Source: Pseudomonas sp. BP8 (lineage in GTDB: Bacteria > Pseudomonadota > Gammaproteobacteria > Pseudomonadales > Pseudomonadaceae). Taken from it: a stretch of 64,000 nt of DNA. The position numbers and the translations under genes are program-made. The notes under the pieces are model-generated. The model did no database searches and was not told where the DNA came from. It saw nothing but the letters and a program-made list of their open reading frames with translations. Position 1 is the stretch's first letter, and every line of letters starts with the position of its first letter. Location of the stretch: contig NZ_JAGINK010000001.1 in the NCBI RefSeq assembly GCF_017875955.1, positions 4,060,501 to 4,124,500 of the forward strand, given 5' to 3'. Below are positions 1 through 8,406 of the stretch, piece by piece.

Positions 1-785
1 GGCAGGTGCGCCAGCGCCAGGATGATGAGTATGCCGCCCTGGCCAGGCTCGGCCAGCAACTGCCTGGGGTACTCTGGTGCGAAGCCGATGCTTATGACCA
101 GCTGTTTCTGATCCGCGTGCTGGCTGAGCTCAAAGAGGTCCCGGCCAACCTCAGCCTGATCGAGATTGACCAAGTGCCCGGGGTACAGCGCTTTCTTGGC
201 ATCGGCCAGTTGGCGCCGGAGCTGCTGGCCTGGCTGTGGCCCCAGCGCAAGCCGGTGACGGCGGCAATGCTGAGGCTGGCGCGTGACGCGTGGGCGGCCT
301 ATCGCGCACCCTCTCCCCAGGCCTTCGCGGCGCTGGCTCATGCCCGCCACGACGCCCTGCCGTTGCTCGGCCCGGCGTTGCTACGGCAACTGCAAGAGCT
401 GCCCGGCAGTGTCGATGGCCTGTCCCTCACCGAACGCCTGACCCTGCAGATCCTGCGTGACAGGGGGCCGCTGCCGATGGGCAAGGCCTTCGATGTGTTG
501 ATGATGGAGCGCGAGCCGCTGCCTTATCTGGGTGACCTGATGTTCCATGCCCTGCTGCGGCCCCTGATCGATGCAGCGCGCCCGCTCATTGCCGAGGACG
601 CCAGTCAGCGTGAATGGCCGCAGCGAACGATCAGCCTGACCGCAGAGGGCGAGCGCGTGTTGGCCGGGCATGCGTATGGCCTGGAACTGATTGGCCAAGA
701 GCGCTGGGTCGGCGGCGTGCGGCTGCAGCCGGGTCAGGCGCATTGGGCGCTTGATGAGGCGCTGCAGCCGGTCTGGCGCAGCTGA
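1..785 (+). CDS. DUF1835/DUF3658 domain protein, 5' end missing
   Basis: The reading frame is open from the first bases of the window and the first internal start is a GTG at base 6, so the gene almost certainly begins upstream. About 259 residues are visible. The C-terminal half (around residues 140-215, with LTLQILRDRGPLPMGKAF) resembles DUF3658, which normally follows an N-terminal DUF1835 domain; the usual N-terminal part of DUF1835 is not in view. The biochemical role of this pair of domains is not known. It ends just before a convergent REP pair that probably serves as its 3' boundary. Confidence 0.75.
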   Translation, partial: QVRQRQDDEYAALARLGQQLPGVLWCEADAYDQLFLIRVLAELKEVPANLSLIEIDQVPGVQRFLGIGQLAPELLAWLWPQRKPVTAAMLRLARDAWAAYRAPSPQAFAALAHARHDALPLLGPALLRQLQELPGSVDGLSLTERLTLQILRDRGPLPMGKAFDVLMMEREPLPYLGDLMFHALLRPLIDAARPLIAEDASQREWPQRTISLTAEGERVLAGHAYGLELIGQERWVGGVRLQPGQAHWALDEALQPVWRS

Positions 786-792
786 TCGGCAG

Positions 793-884
793 GGCCGGCC
801 TCTTCGCGGGGCAAGCCCGCTCCTACAGGGGCAAGGTGCTCACAAATCCTGTAGGAGCGGGCTTGCCCCGCGAAGAGGCCTGGC
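793..884. repeat. Convergent pair of REP elements
   Basis: Two inverted copies of the roughly 33-bp Pseudomonas REP (797-829 and 848-880) face each other with about 18 bp between them. They share a core of GCGGGGCAAGCCCGCTCC. The pair can fold into a long hairpin between the DUF1835 gene and the convergent isomerase gene, so it may act as a bidirectional terminator or mRNA-stabilising stem. Confidence 0.9.
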
Positions 885-887
885 CTG

Positions 888-1478
888 CTAAAGCAACGCC
901 TGCTCGACAAAATCCAGCCGATCCTGGCCAAAGAACATCTGCCCCTCGACAAAACAGGTTGGCGCGCCGAATACCCCGCGCGTCACCGCCTCCTCGGTCA
1001 CCTGCTTGAGCGCCTCCTTGACGGCAGCATCACCGGCCAGCGCCCTGAACCAAGCCGGATCAAAGCCAGCCCGATCCAACGTTTCATCCAGCACCGCCGC
1101 CTCGGCCAGATCGCGCTGTTCAACCCAAAGCGCCTTGAACAGCACCTCCAGCAATACCTCAAAGCGCTCCGGCGCCTGCAACTGAGTGCCAATCAACCCG
1201 CGCATCAGCCCCAGCGTATTGATGGGGAAACCCGGCGGTAGCCCCAACGGCACACCATAGCGCTGGGCAAAACGCTGCAGGTCAAGCAGCATGTATTTAC
1301 CTTTGGCCGGGACCATTACCGGCGATGCGTTGCCCGTCGCCTGGAACACGCCGCCGAGCAGCATCGGTCGATAGTCCAGACGCGCGCCACGCCGCGCGCA
1401 GAGGCCTGGCAGTTGCGTCCAGGCCAGATAGCTCGCTGGGCTGCCCAGATCAAAAAAGAATTCAACACACTTGGTCAT
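888..1478 (-). CDS. 2-hydroxychromene-2-carboxylate isomerase-like (DsbA/kappa-GST fold)
   Basis: 196 aa, the usual length for this family. The N-terminus FFFDLGSPASYLAW matches the start of the thioredoxin-like domain, where a Ser replaces the DsbA cysteine and binds glutathione. The central LGLMRGLIG region and the C-terminal GVFGAPTCFVEGQMFFGQDR are also typical. Characterised members isomerise 2-hydroxychromene-2-carboxylate in naphthalene breakdown, but most chromosomal paralogues have unknown substrates. It lies 28 bp downstream of the atypical SDR on the same strand, so the two are probably co-transcribed. No aromatic-degradation genes are nearby, so a naphthalene role is not supported. 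Confidence 0.85.
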   Translation of the reverse strand: MTKCVEFFFDLGSPASYLAWTQLPGLCARRGARLDYRPMLLGGVFQATGNASPVMVPAKGKYMLLDLQRFAQRYGVPLGLPPGFPINTLGLMRGLIGTQLQAPERFEVLLEVLFKALWVEQRDLAEAAVLDETLDRAGFDPAWFRALAGDAAVKEALKQVTEEAVTRGVFGAPTCFVEGQMFFGQDRLDFVEQALL

Positions 1479-1505
1479 GGTTCGATCCTTGTGAAACTGA
1501 GGGAG

Positions 1506-2237
1506 TTACCAGCGCTCGTTCCACGGGCGCAGGTCCAGCTCGAAGGTCCAGGCATCGCGCGGCTGGGCATGCAAAAACCAATAGCTGTCGGCGATATGCG
1601 CCGGATCGAGAATGCCGTCCTGGTCCTTGAGGGCATAGCGCTCGGGGAAGTTGTCGCGGATGAAGGCGGTGTCGATCGCGCCGTCCACCACCACGTGCGC
1701 CACGTGAATATTGCGCGGCCCCAGCTCACGCGCCATGCTCTGGGCCAGCGCCCGCAAGCCATGCTTGGCCGTGGCGAACGCGGCAAAACCGGCCGCACCG
1801 CGGGTGCCGGCGGTGGCCCCGGTGAACAGGATGCTGCCGCGCTCGCGGGTCACCATGCGCCTGGCTACCGCCTGAGCGGTGAGAAAACCGGCAAAGCAGG
1901 CCATCTCCCACACCTTGAAGAACTTGCGCGGGGTCTCGTCGAGGATCCCACACGGCACATTGGCGCCGATATTGAACACAAACGCCTCGATCGGGCCAAT
2001 GTCACGCTCGATGGTCTCGACCAGGGTGGCCACGTCCTCCTCGTTGCGCGCATCGGAGCCAAAACCATGGGCCTGGCCGCCGCCTGCGCGTATCTCATCC
2101 AGCAACGGCTGCAGCTTGTCTGCCTGTCGACGGGTCACACAGGCGATATACCCCTCACGGGCGAAGCGCTTGGCAATCTCGCCGCCGGTGGCATCACCGG
2201 CGCCGATCACCAGGACCACTTTCTGTTGTTCTGCCAC
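1506..2237 (-). CDS. Atypical SDR family protein lacking the catalytic Tyr
   Basis: About 243 aa with a Rossmann-like N-terminus (VVLVIGAGDATGGEIAKRFA). The start is taken as the GTG at 2237 because GGAGG lies 4 nt upstream; an ATG at 2249 is the alternative, and the longer open frame further upstream has no homology-like sequence. At the canonical YxxxK position the protein reads FATAK, and the Ser position in FTGATAG is not Ser. The NNAG motif is replaced by NIGA. It is therefore an SDR-fold protein that may bind NAD(P) without classical dehydrogenase chemistry. It is in a likely operon with the isomerase-like gene. Confidence 0.8.
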   Translation of the reverse strand: MAEQQKVVLVIGAGDATGGEIAKRFAREGYIACVTRRQADKLQPLLDEIRAGGGQAHGFGSDARNEEDVATLVETIERDIGPIEAFVFNIGANVPCGILDETPRKFFKVWEMACFAGFLTAQAVARRMVTRERGSILFTGATAGTRGAAGFAAFATAKHGLRALAQSMARELGPRNIHVAHVVVDGAIDTAFIRDNFPERYALKDQDGILDPAHIADSYWFLHAQPRDAWTFELDLRPWNERW

Positions 2238-2369
2238 GGGTACCTCCATTGCTGAGCAATCATTGAGCATCCGAACCCCATGGTATGATCGCCTGCCGCA
2301 TTCAGGCCAGCGAAGAGGTTCGAGACCAGGTGCCAAAGGCAAGTCGCAACCTCCATGACAGGGTAGCGG

Positions 2370-2963
2370 ATGAAACGCGCTAGCCTGCTGCTGGGCCTGG
2401 TACTGGCACTGCCCGCCCTGGCCGATAACGCCTGCCCGCCCGGGCAGTACCAAGTTTGCCTGTTGGGGTGTTTCTGCGCCCCGATCGACCCTGGCCAGAC
2501 CGGGCAGATCCTCAAGGATGTCGAGCGCATGGCGTCCTCGAGCCTTGCCTTCGCCCTCCAGCAGGCCCGCGACGAGGCTGCAGCCAAGGGCACCGAGCCG
2601 GTCCCCCTGCATATCCGCGCCCAACTGGAAGCCTGGTACGACTTCGCCGTGCTCGACACGGCACGCTTTCGGGTAGGTGACGCGCAGCAGGTCAGCGCCG
2701 CCAATGCGATGCTGCAGAATCCCGATGTGAATGCCGTGACGCTGATCGACACGATCATCTTCCGCCATGCCAGTGATGCCGAAGACAACGTTGCGTTATG
2801 GGCGCATGAGCTCAAGCATGTGCAGCAATATCAAGCGCTCGGGGTAGTTGAATTCGCCCGGCGCTATACCCGCAACTACGACGAGCTGGAAGGTCCGGCC
2901 TACGAGATCGAGGCCGAGGTGGCCAAGGCGCTGCGCGAGCGGCGCTCGGGGCTGGCGCGATGA
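2370..2963 (+). CDS. Small exported HEXXH protein (DUF4157/eCIS-core-like)
   Basis: 197 aa. Residues 1-18 are a signal peptide (LLLGLVLALPALA followed by DN). The mature N-terminus is Cys-rich (CPPGQYQVCLLGCFC). Around residues 148-156 is HELKHVQQY, an HEXXH zinc-binding motif, followed some 30 residues later by NYDELEGPAYEIEAE, which could supply the third ligand. This arrangement matches the short DUF4157/eCIS-core metallopeptidase-like domain. It probably acts in the periplasm. The start lies 132 bp from the divergent SDR gene. Substrate and true protease activity are unknown. Confidence 0.7.
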   Translation: MKRASLLLGLVLALPALADNACPPGQYQVCLLGCFCAPIDPGQTGQILKDVERMASSSLAFALQQARDEAAAKGTEPVPLHIRAQLEAWYDFAVLDTARFRVGDAQQVSAANAMLQNPDVNAVTLIDTIIFRHASDAEDNVALWAHELKHVQQYQALGVVEFARRYTRNYDELEGPAYEIEAEVAKALRERRSGLAR

Positions 2964-2986
2964 TGATGCGCAGTCTGTAGGGGTCC

Positions 2987-3048
2987 CTGTGGGAGCGGCC
3001 TTGTGTCGCGAAATGAGGGCGCAGCCCTCACCGGCATCACCTCCAGAA
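2987..3048. repeat. Second-type REP-like palindrome, copy 1
   Basis: A segment beginning GTGGGAGCGGCCTTGTGTCG and containing the stem GAGGGCGCAGCCCTC. It is repeated almost base for base at 12343-12402, and in inverted or partial form at 6703-6752 and 12540-12591. It lies between the HEXXH protein gene and the convergent araC-type gene. Confidence 0.8.
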
Positions 3049-3076
3049 AAGATCATTCATGACCACAGGCTAAGCC

Positions 3077-3826
3077 CTAGCCGCCATCGCGCCCGAAATA
3101 CCCCGACGGCGACACACCCAGCGTGCGCCGAAACATTGCACTGAATGCGCTCGGGCTGTCATAGCCCAAGTCCAGCGCCACCTCCAGCACCGAGCGCCCC
3201 GCCGCCAACGCATCCAGGCTGGCCAACAAGCGCACCCGGCGCAGCCACTGCACGAAACTCAAACCCGTCTCGCGCTGAAAACTCCGCGTCAGCGTGCGCG
3301 GATTGAGCCCGCTGTGCGCCGCCGCCCGCGCCAGGTTCCAGTCCTCTCCCGGCACCTCGCGCAAGGCATCGCACAGCGCCAGCAAGCGTCGATCGGCCGG
3401 GCTCGGCACATGCAGTGCCAACACCGGCAACACGCGGATCTCGTCGAGAATCAACTGCATGATCCGCGCATCACGCCCCTCTGGGAGATGATCGGGAGCA
3501 ATGTCCATCGCGCAGATGATCAGCTCGCGCAACAGCGGCGAAATCTCGATTACCTGACACGCGAACGGCAACTCGGGCCGCGCTGACTGATCTACGAACA
3601 AGGTGCGCATCTGCACCGCCCCGGCCATCTTCAGGTCATGCTCCACCGCCGCCGGAACCCACACCCCACGCCCCGGCGGCACCACCCAACTGCCTTGGCG
3701 TGAGTTGACCGTGATCACCCCGCTGAGCGCATGGATCAGTTGCGCCCGGTCATGGCAGTGGGCAGCGATCCGCTCTCCGTGTCGGTAGTTTTCGGCGAGC
3801 GGCACAATGGCGGGACGCTTCATCAT
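3077..3826 (-). CDS. AraC family transcriptional regulator with N-terminal cupin
   Basis: 249 aa. Residues about 10-80 form a cupin sensor (HCHDRAQLIHALSG, WVVPPGRGVWVPAAVEH). Residues 150-245 hold the two helix-turn-helix motifs, ending in the family signature LDLGYDSPSAFSAMFRRTLGVSPSGYF. It starts 66 bp downstream of the efflux gene pair on the same strand, so it may be the third gene of that unit and control it. Two adjacent ATGs (3826 and 3823) follow AGAGGA. Ligand unknown. Confidence 0.88.
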   Translation of the reverse strand: MMKRPAIVPLAENYRHGERIAAHCHDRAQLIHALSGVITVNSRQGSWVVPPGRGVWVPAAVEHDLKMAGAVQMRTLFVDQSARPELPFACQVIEISPLLRELIICAMDIAPDHLPEGRDARIMQLILDEIRVLPVLALHVPSPADRRLLALCDALREVPGEDWNLARAAAHSGLNPRTLTRSFQRETGLSFVQWLRRVRLLASLDALAAGRSVLEVALDLGYDSPSAFSAMFRRTLGVSPSGYFGRDGG

Positions 3827-3892
3827 GGGTCCTCTGAGCGGTGAGCGGTGAGCCGTGGATAGTGACCGAGCCTGCGCAACAGGTCGATAGCC

Positions 3893-5401
3893 CTAGCGAC
3901 TGCGCAGCAACAATGCCGCCAAGGCGCAGCCAAGCAACGCCATGCAGGCCAGGTAAAACGCATCGGAATAGGCCATCAGGTACGCCTGTTCGCGCACGCT
4001 TTGGTCGATCAGGGCCAAGGTCTGCATCACTTGCGGCGACTGCGGGTCGAGCATGCCGCCCGGCAAGCGCTGCTGCAAGGCGCTGTCGAACAGCGTCAGG
4101 CTCTCGCCCACCCGCACTGAATGAAAGCGCTCGCGTTGCGACACCAGTTGCGTGAGCAACGCCGTACCCAGCGCACCCCCGAGGTTGCGCAGCATCGAGA
4201 TCAGCGCCGACGCCGAGCCGGCCTGAGCCTTGTCCAGCCCCTTCACCGCCAGCACCGACAACGCGACCATGATCAGCGGCTGGCCGATTCCCCGCACCAC
4301 CGTGGAGGGGATGATGACATTGCGCCCGGCGTCTGCGGTCAGGTGCGCCCCCAGCCAACAGCCCAGGGCCATGATGGCGAACCCGCTTGCCACCAGCAGC
4401 TTGGCGTTGAGCCAGCGCATCAGCCGTGGCAATAGCGGCGCCAAGAGCAACTGCACCATGCCATAGGCGATCAGGCTCTTGCCAATCTCGCTGGCGCTGT
4501 AGCCCTGCACTTGCGACAGGTAGTTGGGCACCAGAAACACCAGGCCGAAGGTGGCCGCGCCAAATATCGCCATGGCCAGGCTCGCCACGCCGAAGTTATA
4601 GCTGGCCAACAGGCGCAGGTTGATGAACGGCCGTTCGCCCCATAGCTGACGCTGGATGAACAGTGCCAGGGCGACCACCGCCAGCACGCTGAAGCCGACG
4701 ATGAAGGGCGAGTCGAACCAGTCCTTGCGCCCACCCTCCTCCAGCACGATCTGCAAGGCGCCAAGCCCCAGGGCCATGGCCGTGATGCCCAGCCAGTCCG
4801 CCTTGCACAGGGCGCTGCGGTCACCCGCCTCGCCCCTGATCGACCAGGCCACCGCCGCCAGCAAGGCCACCCCGGGCGGTAGCTGCAGAAGAAAGATCCA
4901 GCGCCATGAGTACATGTCGGTCAGCCAGCCGCCTATGGACGGCCCGGCAGCTTGAGCGACGCTGTTGGACAGGCTGAACAAGGCCATGCCCAAGGCAATC
5001 CGGCTGGCCGGCAATTCGGTGATGATCAGTTGCATCGACAACGGAATCAGGACTGCCCCCGAGGCCCCCTGGATCACGCGCAGGGTGATCATCGCCTGCA
5101 GGCTCGGCGCCAGGGCGCAACTGACCGAACTGACCAGAAACACCGCCGAGCCGACCAGCATCACCCGGCGCAGGGAAAACACCTGCACCAGCCAGGCGGT
5201 CAGCGGAATCATGCTGATTTCCGCCACCAGGTAGGCGGTGGAAATCCACGAGCCCTCCTCGAAACTGGCGCCCAGCGCGCCCTCGATTTCCGGCAGCGCA
5301 GCACTCGTGACATGGACGTTCATGCCCGCCATGAAGCAGCCGAACAGACCACCGATCACCGCCACCCAGGCGCGGGTGGAAACCTTGTCCTCAGCGCTCA
5401 T
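3893..5401 (-). CDS. DHA2-family MFS drug efflux transporter (EmrB-like)
   Basis: About 502 aa with some 14 predicted membrane segments, as expected of the DHA2 (EmrB/QacA) family. It contains the motif-C-like GPSIGGWLTDMYSWRWIF around residue 155 and the start WVAVIGGLFGCFMAGMNVHV. In EmrB systems this inner-membrane proton antiporter works with a periplasmic adaptor and an outer-membrane channel. Its start (ATG at 5401; a GTG at 5413 is the alternative) overlaps the end of the adaptor gene, indicating translational coupling. No outer-membrane channel gene is next to it. Confidence 0.92.
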   Translation of the reverse strand: MSAEDKVSTRAWVAVIGGLFGCFMAGMNVHVTSAALPEIEGALGASFEEGSWISTAYLVAEISMIPLTAWLVQVFSLRRVMLVGSAVFLVSSVSCALAPSLQAMITLRVIQGASGAVLIPLSMQLIITELPASRIALGMALFSLSNSVAQAAGPSIGGWLTDMYSWRWIFLLQLPPGVALLAAVAWSIRGEAGDRSALCKADWLGITAMALGLGALQIVLEEGGRKDWFDSPFIVGFSVLAVVALALFIQRQLWGERPFINLRLLASYNFGVASLAMAIFGAATFGLVFLVPNYLSQVQGYSASEIGKSLIAYGMVQLLLAPLLPRLMRWLNAKLLVASGFAIMALGCWLGAHLTADAGRNVIIPSTVVRGIGQPLIMVALSVLAVKGLDKAQAGSASALISMLRNLGGALGTALLTQLVSQRERFHSVRVGESLTLFDSALQQRLPGGMLDPQSPQVMQTLALIDQSVREQAYLMAYSDAFYLACMALLGCALAALLLRSR

Positions 5402-6527
5402 TGTCCGCCTCACGGGTGTCGACGGTGGCGGTTACCGACATCCCCGGCAGTAACGGAGGGCGCTCGCCCGCAGTCGGATCAAGCTGGATACGCACCGGAA
5501 AGCGCTGGACGATCTTGGTAAAGTTGCCGGTAGCGTTGTCGGGCGGGAGCAACGCAAACACAGCGCCGGAGCCTGGTGACACGCTGTCCACCTTGCCGTG
5601 CCAGTGCTGGCCAAAGGTATCGACGGCGAGCTGTACCGGCTGCCCTGGGCGCAGATGCTCAAGCTGGGTTTCCTTGAAGTTGGCGACGACATAGGCCTGC
5701 TCGACCGGCACCACCGCCAGCAACGGCAGACCCGGGGTCACGTACTGCTGCTGACGCACCTTGCGCTGGCCGACCACGCCGTCGAAGGGCGCACGAATCT
5801 CGGTGTCGGCCAACGCGCTGCGAGCCAGTTCAAGCGCGGAGCGGGCCTGCTCAAGGTCGGCCTGACGCTGCTCGAGCTCGGCCTGCAACTGCAGCCCCTG
5901 CTCATCCAGCACTTGCTTGCGCGCGTGTTGCCGGGCCAGCTCGGCGTCGGCGCCACGTTGCAAGGCGTGGGCCTGGATCCGGGTGGCCTTGGCCTGTTCC
6001 ATGCGCTGAACGCTGACAGCCTGCCACTCGGCCAGGCGCTGATAACGCTGCCAGTCTGCCTCGGCGCGCTGGCTTTCGCCGCGGCTGCCACCGCGCTGGG
6101 CCTCGGCGTGGGCAATGGCCTGGAGCTGCTCGCGCTGCTCGGCCGCCAAGCCGCGCAGGCGCATGCGCTGCACCTGCACCGCCGCCTCGCTGACCGCCAG
6201 GTGGGCCTGGGCACTGTGCAGGCGCTCACGAAAATCGCGCGCATCCAGCACCACCAGCACGTCGCCGGCTTTGACCCGGGCATTCTCGGTCACCTGAACC
6301 TCGGCCACGTAGCCACTGACCCGCGCGCTGATCGGCGCCCAGTCGGCGCGCACGTAGGCGTCGTCGGTCTGCTCGAGGAAGCGTCCATCCCGCCACCAAT
6401 AGGTGGCGTAGCCCAGGACCAACAGGCCTGCGCAGCCGGCCAGGGAGTAGCGCAGCCAGCGTTGGCGACGGCTGCGCGCGGCATTTTCGACGGCGATTTG
6501 CGGATCTGGGGTTACCGCCTGATTCAT
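5391..6527 (-). CDS. HlyD/EmrA family efflux periplasmic adaptor
   Basis: 378 aa. One membrane anchor lies around residues 26-46 (LAGCAGLLVLGYATYWW). It is followed by a biotinyl-lipoyl half-motif (ISARVSGYVAEVQVTENARV), a long Gln/Ala/Glu-rich coiled coil (about 100-210), the second lipoyl half (IRAPFDGVVGQRKV) and a beta-barrel domain. This is the EmrA architecture. It is the first gene of a minus-strand unit with the EmrB-like transporter and probably the AraC regulator. The function, export of a toxic compound across the envelope, is inferred from family and pairing. Confidence 0.92.
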   Translation of the reverse strand: MNQAVTPDPQIAVENAARSRRQRWLRYSLAGCAGLLVLGYATYWWRDGRFLEQTDDAYVRADWAPISARVSGYVAEVQVTENARVKAGDVLVVLDARDFRERLHSAQAHLAVSEAAVQVQRMRLRGLAAEQREQLQAIAHAEAQRGGSRGESQRAEADWQRYQRLAEWQAVSVQRMEQAKATRIQAHALQRGADAELARQHARKQVLDEQGLQLQAELEQRQADLEQARSALELARSALADTEIRAPFDGVVGQRKVRQQQYVTPGLPLLAVVPVEQAYVVANFKETQLEHLRPGQPVQLAVDTFGQHWHGKVDSVSPGSGAVFALLPPDNATGNFTKIVQRFPVRIQLDPTAGERPPLLPGMSVTATVDTREADNER

Positions 6528-6702
6528 TGCCTGGGCTCCTTGCTGGGGGGAGCGTCAGGGTATGTAATCCGAGCGTGTCGTTCGCGCGAGAATATGAGAG
6601 CTGTCGTCGCGAAATGGACATTTTTGCCAACTATGGTGAGCTTTTTTAGCAGGGCGATCCGGCGTAGGTACTCCACACGTTGCGTCTGCTTTGAGATTGC
6701 CG

Positions 6703-6752
6703 GGGCTGCTCTGCAGCCCTTTCGCGACACAAGGCCGCTCCCACAGGAACAG
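6703..6752. repeat. Second-type REP-like palindrome, partial inverted copy
   Basis: The segment with TTTCGCGACACAAGGCCGCT is the reverse complement of the element at 2987-3048 and carries its own small stem (GGGCTGCTCTGCAGCCC). It sits between the efflux adaptor promoter region and the 3' end of the hydrolase gene. Confidence 0.7.
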
Positions 6753-6772
6753 CGGCGTTTCCCAGGTAGCCG

Positions 6773-7645
6773 TCAGCTGCGCAGTGCGCTTAGCACTTGC
6801 TCCGCGGTCGCTGCGGGGTGTTCCTGCATGAAACAGTGCCCACCCGGCACCTGCTGCGCGCTCACCGCCGGATTGATCGCGGCCAGTCGCTGCACCGAAC
6901 GCGGCACGAAGGGATAGGTCTGCTCGCCATACAGAATGCAGGTCGGTGTGCTGATCGCGGCCAGGCTTGACCACATCCGCTGCGGAAACGAACTGAAGAT
7001 TTCCACTTCACGGCTGGGCCGGCACTTGAGCACCACGCCTTCGCCGTGATCGCCAATGGCATGCTCGACGTAGGCCAGCAGCGCCTCATCGGTCCAGCCC
7101 TTGAAAATGCCCCGGCCTTGCAACGAGACCAATGCGCTGTCACGGTCAGGCCAGTGGCTGCGGCGGCTTGCCGCCTTGCGCGCCAAGCCGTGCCGTCGGT
7201 GCAAGCCAAACATCGTCGCCGCGCCCATTACGCCAATCATGCGCCGACTGAACAACACCGGATCGAGCAGCACCGCGCGCTGGAACGGCTGGCCTTCAGT
7301 GGCCAGGATCAAGCCCGTGAGCACGCCGCCAAAACTGTGCCCCAGTGCATACCGGGGCACATCAGCGTACTCGCCGCGGCCTGCCTCGAAGGCCTCCAGC
7401 GCCAACGCCGCCGTACGGTTCCAGCCAAGGAAGGGGCCACCGTGATCACTGTCGCCGTGCCCCTGGGCATCACTCAGCCAGAGGTCGAAGTGCTCCCCCA
7501 GGCGCATCAGCAACGGTTGATAAACCAGGCTGCAAAAACCGTTGCCATGCAAGAAGTGCAGCAACGGCCGACCACTGGCGGGCGAGCGCCAGCCGCGCAG
7601 GGTGAAGCCTTCGGCGCACTCGTAGGACCAGGGAATCAATTGCAT
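6773..7645 (-). CDS. Alpha/beta hydrolase
   Basis: 290 aa, cytoplasmic. Shows the oxyanion-region HGNGF (around residue 33), the nucleophile elbow GHSFGG (around residue 102), a late acidic residue region near ILYGEQTYPFVP, and a C-terminal catalytic-His candidate in PGGHCFMQEHP. The family covers esterases, lipases and C-C hydrolases, and the substrate cannot be told from sequence. It lies 21 bp upstream of the region ending the LysE-type gene, which reads the same way, so the two may share a transcript. Confidence 0.88.
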   Translation of the reverse strand: MQLIPWSYECAEGFTLRGWRSPASGRPLLHFLHGNGFCSLVYQPLLMRLGEHFDLWLSDAQGHGDSDHGGPFLGWNRTAALALEAFEAGRGEYADVPRYALGHSFGGVLTGLILATEGQPFQRAVLLDPVLFSRRMIGVMGAATMFGLHRRHGLARKAASRRSHWPDRDSALVSLQGRGIFKGWTDEALLAYVEHAIGDHGEGVVLKCRPSREVEIFSSFPQRMWSSLAAISTPTCILYGEQTYPFVPRSVQRLAAINPAVSAQQVPGGHCFMQEHPAATAEQVLSALRS

Positions 7646-7666
7646 CAGTCAGCTGCACTTATCGGT

Positions 7667-8287
7667 TCAGGAAAACGCCGATTCTACAAAGAGCAGCGGG
7701 TACAGGGAAATCACCAGCAGCAGGGCCATCAGGACATTGAACAGCATCAGCCAGCGCGGATTCTGCAACAGATTGCGCAAAGCACTGCCAAACATCACCC
7801 AAACGCCCACGCTAGGCAGGTTGACCAGGGCGAACACGGCCGCGATCACGATCACATTGAGCACATAGCCTTGGGCCGGGGTGTAGGTGGTGATGGCGCC
7901 GATTGCCATGACCCAGGCTTTCGGGTTGACCCACTGAAACGCCGCTGCACCCAAGAAGCTCATCGGCTTGGCGGTGCCACGGTCACTGGCGGAAATCGGC
8001 CCGGAGGTGGCGATCTTGTAGGCCAGGTACAGCAGGTAGGTGGCGCCGGTATAGCGCAGGATGGTGTACAGCGGCGGCCATGCCTTGAACACCTCGCCCA
8101 GGCCAAAACCGACTGCCAGTACCAGAACCATGAAGCCGATACTGATCCCCATGGCATGCGGGATCGAACGGCGCACACCGAAGTTCACCCCTGACGCCAG
8201 CAGCATGGTGTTATTCGGCCCCGGGGTGATCGAGGAAACGAAAGCGAAGAGCACAAAGGCTGTCAGCAGGTCGAATGAGGCAAGCAT
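7667..8287 (-). CDS. LysE family amino-acid exporter
   Basis: About 206 aa from the ATG at 8287. The open frame continues upstream, but the extra N-terminus is polar and unlike the family. The sequence begins with the LysE/RhtB signature (FVSSITPGPNNTMLLASGVNFG), with the TPGPN turn conserved, and has six hydrophobic segments. The family exports amino acids or small related metabolites through the inner membrane. No adjacent Lrp- or LysR-type regulator is seen, so the substrate is unknown. Confidence 0.9.
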   Translation of the reverse strand: MLASFDLLTAFVLFAFVSSITPGPNNTMLLASGVNFGVRRSIPHAMGISIGFMVLVLAVGFGLGEVFKAWPPLYTILRYTGATYLLYLAYKIATSGPISASDRGTAKPMSFLGAAAFQWVNPKAWVMAIGAITTYTPAQGYVLNVIVIAAVFALVNLPSVGVWVMFGSALRNLLQNPRWLMLFNVLMALLLVISLYPLLFVESAFS

Positions 8288-8406
8288 GGCGAAGTTCGCT
8301 GTATCGGGGTAAGAGGTGCAAGCACAGTAGCTGAGCGGCACCCCACCCCTACCCATACAGTTACCTGAAATTATTCAGATACACATTACTGTACCGAAAC
8401 TGTACC

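Noticed and set aside
2250..2768. N-terminal extension of the SDR frame
   Set aside because: It runs antisense through the HEXXH protein gene, and a GTG start with a good SD lies at 2237.
5598..6917. 439-aa plus-strand open frame opposite the EmrA-like gene
   Set aside because: Antisense shadow. The minus-strand reading shows all HlyD motifs.
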